Source: Anopheles merus (lineage: Eukaryota > Arthropoda > Insecta > Diptera > Culicidae). Taken from it: a DNA stretch of 64,000 nt. Below are positions 35,139 through 46,904 of the stretch, in pieces; position 1 is the stretch's first letter, and the number at the start of each line of letters is the position of its first letter. The DNA lies in the NCBI RefSeq assembly GCF_017562075.2, contig NC_054082.1:40255442-40319441 (forward strand), in the 5' to 3' direction. The position numbers and the translations under genes are program-made. The notes below the pieces were generated by a model. It worked only from the letters and a program-made list of their open reading frames with translations. It ran no database searches and was not told the DNA's origin.

Positions 35139-36299
35139 GTTGCACTTGGGTTAGGTCGGAAATAGACTGCATTTCTAAAGAGACAATAAACGCTGCGAGT
35201 AATGTTGAATTAACTGGCTAACTGACTTAGGTTCTTGTGGACTATGTCGGCATTGAATGTTGAATTTAAATGATTTTTTTTAGTTCTAAAATACATCAAT
35301 TTGAGATTCACCCTGTGCTGCATAAGGAGCTGTCACTTCAAGCATCAGGCGTGTCAAACTTTTCACAAGTTGTTTGAAAAAAAGTTCCCAATTACGATAC
35401 ATTATTCATTGAAAACAGGTATAGCCACATCACTATCTTATCTCAATTGATTTTTACACTCTTGCTTGAATATCTAGTGTATGTGTTAGAAAAATTAATT
35501 GATTCAACGTCGAAAACAAGTTCTGGCAGTGCTGCCAGAGCCATAGTTGGGACGATGGACTATGGGATATAAATAGATGTTTTTGCCCTCTGCTTTGGAA
35601 TGAGCATTTAGACCGAATCTTGTTTAACGTCTCCATTTTTGATTGTCCTATACTTTAACTTCTATTATGAAAATAACTCATATCACAATTCTTCCCGAAT
35701 GTGTTTTCCAGATATTTCATGATTCATAGACATAGTTTATCGTTCTTTGCTTTTATGCCGCTGTATTAGTTGCACTCGTCCCACAGTGCAATCGAATCGG
35801 GCTACTGCTTCGTTTGCCCTTCATTCAATCCTCAGTTTACAACAACGTATCGTTCACGCTCGATGCGGCGTGCACGCTCACTTCTTCTGTTTTCCGTTGT
35901 GTAGATCGCAATAGTTCACCCTAAACTCGTCTAATTTGCTGCATTATTTTGGATTCTGCATATTTTGCGTAGTGGTGTTAATGTCTGCGTGTTGATGCCG
36001 TTGCGCGCCAAAATCAAACGATCATGTGCTGAGGCAGCTGAAAGCTAATCGGTTTTGGTAAACAAAACAGTGCACGCAGCAGAGTGTTTGTTTGACCCGT
36101 TTCGAATTTGTACAAAGGTAAAAAAGGCCGTCGAATTTATGTGCATTGTTTTCAAGTGTGCGCTAATCATTGCGTCTAGTGAAAATATGACCCCCGGGGG
36201 CTTGGAGGAAAGCAATCAATGCCACCACTTTTTCCCGTAGCAACCGCATCGTCGACGTCGTCGTTCCCTTTCCCGAAAAGAAAGCCGGCGTCACTCACA
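35139..36299. other. Non-coding flank
   Basis: No gene is seen. It contains the word CACTTGGGTT at 35143-35152, echoing the D-element terminus just left of it. Further right the base composition rises towards the GTG-rich stretch at 36 kb. Confidence 0.5.
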
Positions 36300-37023
36300 C
36301 ACACGGATCTAAGCTTGTGTCATCATAATCAGTTTTGAAGTGACCGATTATTACGCATCTTCTTCCCTTCCGCAGCGCAACGGTTAGAAGTGTGTAAGGA
36401 AGAAGGAGTTAAAAGTAGAAGAAGCCTATTCTTTTCGAGTCGTCCCGGAAGCGTGCCCACCTGCGCGTTGCCCGATCGTGGGTTAAATCGTGTTTTTTTT
36501 TTCCTAGATCTGGAGTTTAGAATTACTCCGGGTTGCGTGTGTGTGTCGTGAAAATCGTGCGAGTGTGTGCATTTGTTGTGTGGCCGTCTCCGTCTCCAGA
36601 TTAGCGATTGGAGCGAGGTCGGTTCCGAATCATCGGTGCAGTGAAAATAGTTGATGTTTTGTGTAAGCGTAAATGCTCACGGTCGCGCACCGAAACGGTG
36701 TGCTGTACGTAGGTGAAGGTTAAATTTGTTAACATTAAACATCGACGCATCAACGACGCGGATCGAAGCGAAGCAAAGGCCAACCTAATTCCAGGTACCG
36801 GCTGTGATCGAAAATATAACGAAACAGCAGCAGCAGCAGCAGCAGAGAAAGCCTTTCTTTCTTATCTTTCCACACACTTGCCACTCGATCGGATTGGTGG
36901 AATTGAGGTTTGCGGAGCGCAATCAAGTGGCCCGAACTTTTCACCCGCTCCGGATAGATCCGATCGATTGGCCGTGTTTTACATTTCCCCCGTCCCCATG
37001 TTCTGCGCAATTGAAAACATCCC
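36300..37023 (+). other. Possible 5' untranslated exon of a gene extending rightward
   Basis: This stretch has the look of a dipteran 5' UTR: GTGTGTGTCGTG, GTGCAGTGAAAATAG and GTTAAATTTG words, an AACAGCAG repeat and moderate GC. It ends in a strong consensus donor, CCC|GTAAGTATG, at 37023/37024. A TCAGTT initiator-like word occurs at about 36329. If real, the intron would exceed 27 kb because no acceptor-linked coding exon is recognised before 64 kb. The true 5' boundary is not visible. The alternative is chance resemblance. Confidence 0.25.
36825..36845. repeat. (CAG)7 repeat
   Basis: Seven uninterrupted CAG units followed by AGAAAGCC, within the putative untranslated exon. Confidence 0.9.
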
Positions 37024-40000
37024 GTAAGTATGCACCCTGTATTGTGTGAACACGAGAGTGAAGATGACGGTAGTTGATTTGTCAGTTGCGAAAGGTATCC
37101 AGCTTTTTATGCCATTTGCCTTTAATTCTAGAGACGTGCGTGTGCACTTGCAATTTGTAGCTTGCTGCTGGAGGTGGATCATTAAAGGGCTCTTCGAACA
37201 TGGACAGAGCGAAAAGGAATGAGGGGTTGAAATGCAAACCAGTGCAATGCTGCCGTACTGCTAGACAAGAATCCGTTCCAATGTCTACTCCGTTACAGCT
37301 AACGGTTGTCAATGTTCGGCGACAACATCATCATTATGTGGATGCGTTATTTCATTTCGCGTTTCTCTGGTGCCTCTGGTGTCTTGCTCGATGTAGCGTG
37401 TGTCACTTGCACTACATCCAGAACTGCAGCGAGGAAGAAGTGTCATCGCTTCACCTAACGATGACTGCTTTTCCCTCCCTCACTCAAGAACAGTGGTTCG
37501 GACAATGAACCTCGTTCTCGTTCTGTGCATCCCAAAACCGGCACAAACGCCATTCATTCATTCCGCGGCCAGGCGATCCACACACATCGCTCATGTTGGT
37601 GTGTTTATTTGCCTTTTTTGTAATTAGCGCTCTCTGTGGAAAGGGGAGTCATTAATTAGTATCTACCAAGTGGATACGCGCAAGGTTTATTTGTTTAAAC
37701 CGGCAGAAGATTTACATTCGAGCTGGGAGCGGTCGTGCTGCAACAACGTGCCACTGATGTCAGCGGAGGAAGATCTGTTAAGAAAGATCCTGTTATGAGT
37801 GAGTCGGCAGCATGACATCAGCACTGGTGCAGGGTCGTGCATCCTTTTTGCGCAATGCCTTAACAAATCGATGAGATCATGCAGCTCGCCAGCCATCAGC
37901 AAGGGAATGAGTTACTGATGAAGCTATTTCACCTGACCTCTCTTTATCAATGCATCGTTAACCGACCGTGATGAACAGGAGGCGCAATTTTCTACTGCAC
38001 CAATTACACAGACACAAACCAGCTTGATTCGATTGATCAAAGTGGATCGATATTCAAATTGCTCCACATGTTAAATGACACCTATTTAAATGAAGCTTTA
38101 CTGTCGTTCTAGATTGAGATCCATCCAGAACCACTTCCCCGGTCAGCTGATCACTGTGCCTGTAGCTGTAGCTGCTGTTGCAATTTGCATGATTTGGCGT
38201 TACACAATGGTGCGTTGTTATTGTTGTACCTTCGCCTGCAGTCATCGCCGATGTGTCAGTGTCATTAGTTGGCATCGTTTGCATCATTGCGCCTGCACAC
38301 ACGGGTGCCGGGCTAGTGTGGGGTTGTGTGGCTTTTGAAGCTGACACCTCTCTAGCCTGGAAGGCTTTTCTGTCTGCTTCTGTTTCGCATGCTAATGCAG
38401 GTTGCATAAATCGCACCGCCGATAAGTTCGTGAGTGTACAGACCACCAGGCCTGCTTGCGTATTACACGGCGCACCACCACGTATAGCAGTGCGCTTGTT
38501 TGTGCGTAAGACGGTCGTTCCTGTTGCACGTTTGCGAAAATAAACCAAAAAGCGATCGATCGCACGATATCTAGCGAACGATATACATCCTTGATCGGCA
38601 ATGGTTTGGCCTAAAGAAGTTTACAAATAGCAGTATAAAAAGTGCATCCATCCCTCACTCAAGGTCGATTAGTTGCTCGTGTGGGAATTCCAACGTTCCA
38701 GCTCAACACGGCAATTTTCGAGCTGCTGGTATTTTTCAACCGCAAAAATCACTCAATTTTCGTGCCGCCAAAGTTCGCGTCATCGTAATCGTTGATTCCC
38801 CCCAGTGAGCGGAACACGGTGAGCATCATCCGAAATGCATAATCACATGATTCGTCACAAACGTCGTCCGTCTCGGTCGTCTTGCCGTTGGCGCTTGCTA
38901 ACCGATTTGGCATGCCGAGCGCGCGCAGTGTTCCCTTTCCTTGTTTTTGAAGGGTGCAATTTTATGCAAATTTTTATCGGTCACTGTTCTGACCTTGAAG
39001 GACGAAGAGAATCTCGTTTTGTATATCTTTGTATGTATGTGTTAAACCGGGGAGAGCATTTACATTAGACATAAGAAGGGAAATTTCATTTTTTTTACAC
39101 GTTTAAGTGCATCAAATGTGGTAAAATCGAGAGTTATGATGTAAAATTCAAGAGTTAATTCATTGCAACTTGTTTGATCATTCTTCCAGCATTTTTTCTT
39201 ATGTGAAAATTTTAGTTCATTTTTCATTGTGAGTTATTTTAATCTATTTGCAAGAAAAATGGATATTCCTTGTTGTAATTTTCTTTTGATTTAACGTTTG
39301 ATTAGCCCGGGATTCATTCAATTCACCACCGGGAAGGCGGGAAGGCCACCAGGGAGTTTGCTTTATAAACCGGTTACCAGATTGTTTAATTGTGTTTTAA
39401 AATATTTTATTTCGCACATTTCGGGGCAGACTTTGTGTACAACAGCAGTGTGGCATTTATTTTAGTTTCCACTTCCAGCTCTCGCTGCGTCCTTCTGTGT
39501 ATCCAACAGGTTCATCAGGCATTCTGGCAGAGGGTTTGAAAAACAAAAATATAGCAAAGTTCCAACCCGAACATGAAACTCACCCACCGAGGGAACAGCC
39601 TCGCATGTAATTAAATCGTTTTCTGGCTTTATGCTTGCACACTTTTACGACCAGCAACCTTGAGTGGTTTCTCCAGCGTTTGGAATTGTTGGGGAGATGC
39701 TTGTTTTTTTATTAAATTATTTTCAACCGGACATAACACACTGGTGAAGTGATTTTGGGCAGCATTTCTTCTCCGTCTTTCTTTTTTCGACGCCACGTCG
39801 CGGCGGTGCACTTTCAGGCAGTTTTCACTTACTGTTCCAAACAGTTCCTTGCCATTGCGCTTGAACCTTAAAGGGTCTCTGGGTGGCCTTTCGGGGTGGT
39901 TTTGGTTAGTGTCTTTGTTCCTTTTTTGTTTTAGTGTTCGTCACCGCTGGCCTTCGCTGATGTGTGGCCCTGCCCCTAGCTGTGGCAGGTTGTTTATGCG

Positions 40001-40837
40001 ATGCGGTCGCCAACCGTTATTCTGTCAGAAGAAATGATGGTGAATCTTCGCTAAATAAGTTGTACTTGATGCGAGTTGCTTTGGTATAATGCTTCCATTG
40101 GTTTTTATTAGATTTAAATTTCGACCAGATATAAGACATTTTTTATGTATTTATTAAACTATACTATTTTGCTTGTGTATGTATGCTGGAGCTTAGGAAT
40201 TCCCTTGGATTTGATGTTTTCCCTACAAAACGCAGCAAAAAGTTGCCTAATTTGGTTATCAATTGTGCCAACCTGGCTTGGCTCATAAACTCATTTGACG
40301 AACGATCGGTCACCACGATCCCACCAGAAACGAAACCGAAATATTGCACCGACCAACGTCTGAAACAGAGTCAGCTCGTGAGAAAGATCCGGTGGAAATT
40401 TCATCCACATAATATGGTTATGGCGAGCGTTCGCGAGCTTGCGCTTCTTTTCCTTTGCCCGTTTTTGCGCATAATTTTGTACAAACCTGAAAAGCGAAAC
40501 CATTCCCGCTTCGTTGTGCATTACGTAATCAGGCCTTTATCTGTTGAGCGATAAGGCAGAAAAGGGTGGTGATGCTGCCTGCGCAATAACACCGTAGATG
40601 AGCGAAAAAAGGAGTGCATTGATCGAATAAAATAAAAAAATAAATTTAACATGGGCGAGATCGCGTCTAATCGCATTTGCCAGCCCGAATGGAATATTTG
40701 TTGATATGTTAATCTAATTGGCAGTCATGAAAAAACTTCTTCTAAATTATTTGATTGGTTTTATTCGCTATGGCGCGTGTGTGTGTATGTGTGTGTATAG
40801 AACGTCACAGCCGCACTCCCTCAACTACTTTCACATG
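37024..40837. other. Non-coding region (putative intron)
   Basis: No coding sequence is supported. A 164-codon minus-strand frame (38054-38548) and shorter ones lack recognisable motifs. Sequence is of moderate GC with many GTTGC/TGTTG words. Confidence 0.5.
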
Positions 40838-40845
40838 TTGCAAAC

Positions 40846-41961
40846 TAGGCATGTGTAAAATGAACGAGAATCGCACCGTTCGAACAGTTCGGTAAAGTGC
40901 ACGAACGAACGAGGTTCTTAACAAAAAGAACGAGCAGGACTTTTGAAAGAAACTGACTGCACCGAACGCGTTCGAACGTTCCGTTCAGTGTTCGACGGCA
41001 CACATAAATGTGGTAATAAAACGTGCAAAATCATATTGCTTTCTCGCTCTTTCTCGCACCGTGCGAACGGGTCGTCAGAGATCAAAATGCACCCTGTTGG
41101 TGTTGAAATCGTACCCATACAACTCAATTCCTCGAACGCCGTCGAATTTGTCCAGCAGTGTTCGATACGTGTGCTGTTGGTGTGGAAATCGTATCTATAC
41201 GACTGAATTCATCGAACGCGTTCGAACTGGTGTTCGATCTGTGTTCTGTTGGTGTGTAAATCGTACCTACACAACTGAATTCATCGAACGCGTTCGATCT
41301 GATCCGTTAGTGTTCGATCTGTGTTCTGTTGGTATGTAAATCGTACCTACACAACTGAATTCATCGAACGCGTTCGAACTGGTGTTCGATCTGTGTTCTG
41401 TTGGGGTATAAATCGTACCTACACAACTGAATTCATCGAACGCGTTCGAACTGGCTCATTTGTGTTCGATCTGTGTTCTGTTGGTATGGAAATTATACCT
41501 ATACAATTCAATAGATCGAGCCCGTTCAAACGGATTAGTCATTGTTCGCGAATTAACTGAACTGAATTGATTACGCTCATCATGTTGATCCATATTTTAG
41601 TAGTTTGTTTAAATAGAATCCTTAAGTGTGTATAAGGCATGGGGTACAATATATGCAGGAGAGATTTTTGCTCGTATTAGTTTTTTACATGCTAGTTTTT
41701 GGTCGGTTTTGCGATGGATTGTGTTGACCAGACAGCCGAGTGTTCAATGTTTTTAAATGATTGGTTTCAACCGCAGAATGAGTACTTCTTTGGCTACAGT
41801 ATGCGTCTATGGTGGGTAAATGAAAAAGATAATGAGCGTTCTTTGTGAATAAAAACCTCATGAAACAAAGAACGAAAGAATCGTCGTTCGCGTTCGGTTC
41901 TTTTAGGTGAGCGAACTAGTTCGTTCGCGTTCGGTGAAAAGAATCGTCTTGCCCATGCCTA
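40846..41961. mobile_element. hAT-like MITE with internal minisatellite and 8-bp TSD
   Basis: Bounded by TAGGCATG at 40846 and CATGCCTA ending at 41961, with further inverted similarity inside both ends (GTTCGAAC/GTTCG-rich arms at 40870-40920 and 41870-41940). Perfect 8-bp direct repeats TTGCAAAC flank it (40838-40845 and 41962-41969). The 1116-bp body has no transposase ORF and contains six tandem units of a GAACGCGTTCGAA-bearing repeat. An 8-bp duplication suits the hAT (or P) superfamily. The terminal TAGGCATG differs from the CAG-type ends of the element at 7 kb. Confidence 0.82.
41085..41530. repeat. Minisatellite, six units of alternating 72 and 80 bp
   Basis: Using the GAATTC(A)TCGAACGC word as an anchor, units begin at about 41125, 41205, 41277, 41357, 41429 and 41508, giving spacings of 80, 72, 80, 72 and about 79. 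Each unit contains TGTTCTGTTGGTGTGTAAAT, a TACCTACACAACTGAATTC block and the palindrome TTCGAACGCGTTCGAA or a variant. The longer units carry an extra 8-bp insertion between that palindrome and GTGTTCGAT. Confidence 0.88.
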
Positions 41962-44267
41962 TTGCAAACGTTAAAATTATTCGTCAATGTGTGTGTATGG
42001 GCTGTCATAAAAGTAAGAGTGCGACCAAAAGAGGCGAAAAAAAACAAGTCCGATTCGCAAAAGTGATTGGATCAGGTGTAATTGGAGCAACATTGTTTTT
42101 TTTCTTATGCTTTCGCGGTTTTGCGACGGCCGTAATGGTCGTTCGCCCTTCCCGGAGTGTCCGACATCTGTAGTGAGAGTGAGCCATTTCGGCACAAACG
42201 GACAGAGCGCAGCACAATCTTACAACAGAGGCGTGCGTGTCTTTTCCACCATCACTCGTCCTCGGGGAACACCTGTGCAAAGGAACGTGCACTTCGCTGC
42301 AGATGTATGTTGGCCGTGGCTCAACAGTGTGCAAAAAGATAACAGAATCCTGATTCTGAAATAAAATTTTGAAACCGTCATACATACACGTACACACGCA
42401 CACGCACATGAACGGCTCAAAAATTAATATTCTTCATGTAACGCGCAATCCGATTTTCGATCTGAAGCGTAATTTACAAGCATCATGAGCGGGCTGGTAT
42501 TTTAGTTTTTTCTTCTTTTTTGGTTTTCGGCGACTTTCGAATGCTCAGTGGCCGGGTTTCACTCCTCCAGCGCAAGCAAATCACAACCACAGTGGGTAGG
42601 ACACGGATGGTAGAGAGATAGAGACTGAAAGCGATTGGCCTGTTAAGGCCGTCGTGCTTGTGTTGTTCTTTTATGCTAGGTTGAACAAGTGTTCAAAAAT
42701 CCCCGTTATGACAGCGCCCGAAGAGTTTCTTGGCTGGCTGTTTTTGGCGTTATTCCGTTCCACCACCGCCATCGCCTTTTTCGGTGATATTTTCTTGGCG
42801 ATTGTAGTGCGGGTAATTGTTCCGCCGAACAATTTAAGCTTTCTGCTCGGTACGGGTGTGTGACATCCTTGCAAATAAAAAGCAGAAATAAAACCAAAAG
42901 AGAAACACATCCCTTCGATCGCGCCCAGCAGGCATGAAAATTGCGTGTGTTGTGTCGCTCTGGATGGCGCTGGATGTGTGTGTTTGTGTGCAGGTATGAT
43001 GGGCAGTAATAATTTTCAATCAGAAAACATTCAGCAGCGCTCCGCTTATCGCGTTTCTGCGAGGAAAAGGTGTTGGCCAAATAAAACATTAACATGGGTG
43101 GTGCGTTTTTTTTTTTTAATATTAATTTCAATTTGGCGATGGTTTTGTTTGCATGCAAAGAGATAAACAATAAAACATATTACCATATGGTAAGAGTGGT
43201 GCTATTTGTGCTGCTCGGTATGGGCCTTTGACATACTTAAAACAGTGTGTGTGTGTCTGTGTTGCATGTATAAAATTGTTTATTCTTTGAACAAACACAG
43301 TCCTCTCCACAAAACACCTTTACGACAATGAAGGGATGAAAATTGCTGGCCAGCATGATGAATCGAAAGGGGAACCGATTCTGATCTGCTGTGTTTTATT
43401 TTGTATTCACACAATTTCATCTCCAAAATCTCCCGTGTCCCATGTGTATAGTCATCAGCATCGTTGTACGTAAAATGATCCGCGAACGATCAAGCGAAAG
43501 CACACGAATATTGTTGAGCAGTTTTTGCACCCCTTGGTGTGGTCTGGCCGGAGTGTTGAGGGAAAGGTTGTGGTAGCGCAGGGAGAGAAGCATGGATGGT
43601 TCAAAAGAAGATGAACGAATGTTGAACGGTTCTCCCGCTGCTGCTGGATTAAAGGTTGATGAATAAATTGCCTGTCTAAGTCCTTCTGAAGGTCAATGTC
43701 TGCCAGGTGGTGGGGATGATGGAGAGATGGATTTGTTGTTTCGTTTGTGCAACTTCACTGTAACCAGCTGACGCAGATCCTTCTGTTAAAGGAATTGAAA
43801 AAAAACAGGACACAGTGCTAGCGTCGAACTCGATCCGCTTGTTTTCAAGAGAGTCTTGATCGTGTAATGGGCATTAAATAAATATATAAATGTTAATCTG
43901 ACTGTATTGTACTTCATTATGTAATTCGGAGCTTAATTTGTTTTACTTTTTTTTATTTTACTTTACAATAATTGGCCAATTTGGAGTCTAATTTGCGACC
44001 AGAAGAATTTTGGGGTGCCTGGCTACACCAATGCAAACACATTCCTACATACAGACACACCGCACTAGACCTCCGGACAACACGGACCAGTGACCGAATG
44101 ATCTATTCCGTGCCGGCGCGATGGAATGCGTTTACATTGTGATGTATCTTTTTCGATCTGACCATCGCTCTGTGACCGATTGCCTTAAGCTGACTGCGAA
44201 GCAGTTGGTCTGACTGCATAAATATTATTACCGCTACCATCATCCCCCGGCACCCGCGGGAAGCGCA

Positions 44268-44283
44268 TGTGTGTGTGTGTGTG
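44268..44283. repeat. (GT)n microsatellite
   Basis: Eight GT units in a non-coding stretch. A similar short run occurs at 49321-49338. Confidence 0.8.
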
Positions 44284-46873
44284 TTGCTAGCGGCGGATTT
44301 ACCACCCAATCGGTATGTGACTTGAATTGGTAATGTAATTCAATTCCGCTGACACAACCCGGCACGCTCATAGTGGCTAAGACCTTCGGTGTGGGCACGA
44401 ACCAAACGCCGTCTTGGCCACGGCTTAATGCGAGTGTGTGAGCTCAAGGTCAGCAGATGAGGTGACGAAGTTCAAACATCCTGCTCCTCCTTTCCTCCGC
44501 CAAAATCGCCCCGGGATTCCGGAATTGCAACTATTTGTCCGACCGGATTGGCAGAAAAATTAAAATTACCAATTTATGCGCCGCCCCGTTTTGCTCAACG
44601 CACACGTGAGTGAGCGATCTGTTGCCGTGAGTGCAGCGGTGCGTTTCACGACGCTAAAGATGACGAGTGCTGCTCACCACAGCACCGGTGATGGTGATGC
44701 TAAGAAGAGAGAAACATTGCATAATGTGTGCCGATGATGTTGGACGACCTGCTGCTGCGGGTGCTACTCTGCTACCTTAGACTGATTTGCTAATGAATAG
44801 TGTAGGTGAAGGACCCGTGACGCGGCTGGGCATGATTTAGACTCTTGCATAACCTAGCTCCACTAACTCCGACCGATTATCTGTGTCAAGTAGTCGTAGT
44901 AGTAACACTGGGGGGCAGCGTGTTCTGACGGTGATGATGCTCCCCGAGATGGCTGGATCCGTAAGGTATGACTTGTACGCTCTAGCCGGCAACAGAGGGC
45001 AATGATGTACGGCGCTGGTCGAGGAGTGAGTTTTTATTGATCCATTGTTCTCGGGCGTGTAGTAGGTGGGTGTACATCCGGAATGGTTGGAGGTGCTGAT
45101 TGGTGAAACAAATCAACGAACCCTTCCATAGACGCTCCAAAATGCTTCCGAGCCGAGCACAGCGGGGAGAAGGGTATTGGTGGTAACGGTGTTGGTATCC
45201 TCGGTTGGGCAACAACTGGTCACTGGTACCGCTGCCGCCACCCTGCCGAGTTTCGCAAAGCTTTAGCGGCAATATAATTTCTTCTTCAGGGGATGGTTAT
45301 GCTTGTTTTGTCGGTTGGAGGTGTTTGAATTTTAGATCAGCTTCCGGTGCAGGCAGAATTAATTGTGCAGTATCTTGGGTGTGTGCGGGTGTCTGGCCTC
45401 GGTATGAGCCCACCGCATCAGGTGTGGGCAGGTTAGTCTTTGTAGGTTTTGGTGCAAATTTCTTACGAAAACAACCGGAGATGCTTTGGTTTTATTATTA
45501 GTATTTTTTGCGTTTTCTGAACTTGCTTTGGGTTTGTTTTGTTACTGCTCAAGGACTTTGTTTTTGTATGTTGTACTTCTTTTACTAACGTTTGCTTACG
45601 ATTATTGTACTTTTTGTAACCGATTTCGAGTCTTGTGTGTAAATATTTTTTGTAGGAGTTCGTTACATGATAACCTATTGAAACCCGAAGATTGTTAATG
45701 CTGAATGATGGTTTTATAATTTTACAGTGTGTCGTCAACCTGTGTGCACTTAAAACTCAACTTTGTTGCCATATAATGAACGTTAAGATAAAACTTAGAT
45801 AGAGCCAACGGGCAGTTAATTAAATTCATGCGCATTTCTTCACCGAACACGGCTCGGCCGTCCATTATATGGGTGCCATTCGGGCATTTGCCGCGCAGAC
45901 GCTCACCTTTATTTTACGATTGACAGCGCTTGTAGCAAATTACGGCCATCAGAGATGTGTCATCGTGCTGTTTTTTTTTTGAGAAGACGAAAGCTCTTCC
46001 CTTCCACCGCGCCGGTGAAACGCTTTTCACGTTTATCGGCAAGAATTTCTGTTTTCGCATGATCATCCATCGCTTTATTTAGCGGATAACTATACTTCCG
46101 ACGTACCGTTAGCTTTTAGTTCGTAAGATTCGAGACCATCGGCTACGGCGACGATGATGACCGCACTGTGTGTTGTTGCACCTTTGGAGCTGTGTAATTC
46201 GTTCTTTGTGTCTCTTCGCATACATCCAGCCGCAATCAGCATCGCTTACCATCGCGTTGAACCAAAAACCCCATCCCCACAGCTCCAGCTGACCTGAACT
46301 GCCGTTGTGTGGAGTGTCTTTATCTTGAGAAGAAACGATTGAAGAGAATTCTTCGCTCAACTCGAAGACTGTTGAACCAACGCTGGGGAATCCACACCAC
46401 CGGAGAGACCCCGCTGGCTTTCTTCGAGTGTGCAAACGGCATACGCAGAATGGCGCGGAAAATATACGCGGACCAAATGAAGCATATCCCATCGTTTCGG
46501 AGACTTATTGACGTTTTGGGTTTGTGAAATTTCAAGCTTTTTTAGCGCGAAGAGTTCTGGTCGGAGCTGAGGAATCTTCATCCGAGGATGAAAGAATTGG
46601 AAAGGTGCTGGTTTTTCGGTGAATTCCACCCGCGAAGCAACGGTGTCTGTTGTCCACGGTCCCCCAGGGGAGCCATGTTTTAATTTGCAACTTGACCCCA
46701 GGAGGTCTGGCTAAGAGCTGCGATGCGAGAACCAAATTTCCGTCAAGGACAAGACTCCCCGTGGTGTGCAGAGAACAAGACATCCGAATTGAACCGAAAC
46801 GACATTTGATGTTTCCAAAGTTTGCACGGTAGGTCATTGAAAATTTTACAGAAGCAGAAAGGTACAAATTTAA

Positions 46874-46904
46874 AATAAATAGATGTGGACTTCATCTATT
46901 TATT
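46874..46904. repeat. Perfect 12-bp inverted repeat with 7-nt loop
   Basis: AATAAATAGATG (46874-46885), a loop TGGACTT, then CATCTATTTATT (46893-46904). It is isolated and lies in AT-rich DNA. No flanking gene suggests a terminator or a microRNA, and the stem is too short for a pre-miRNA. Confidence 0.6.

Noticed and set aside
38054..38548. 164-codon minus-strand frame
   Set aside because: Low-complexity Thr/Ser/Cys/His mix, no domain, no conserved-looking segment and no partner exon.
42654..42863. 69-codon hydrophobic plus-strand frame that could be a small membrane protein
   Set aside because: Hydrophobicity follows from T-rich DNA. No conserved motif, signal cleavage site or gene context.
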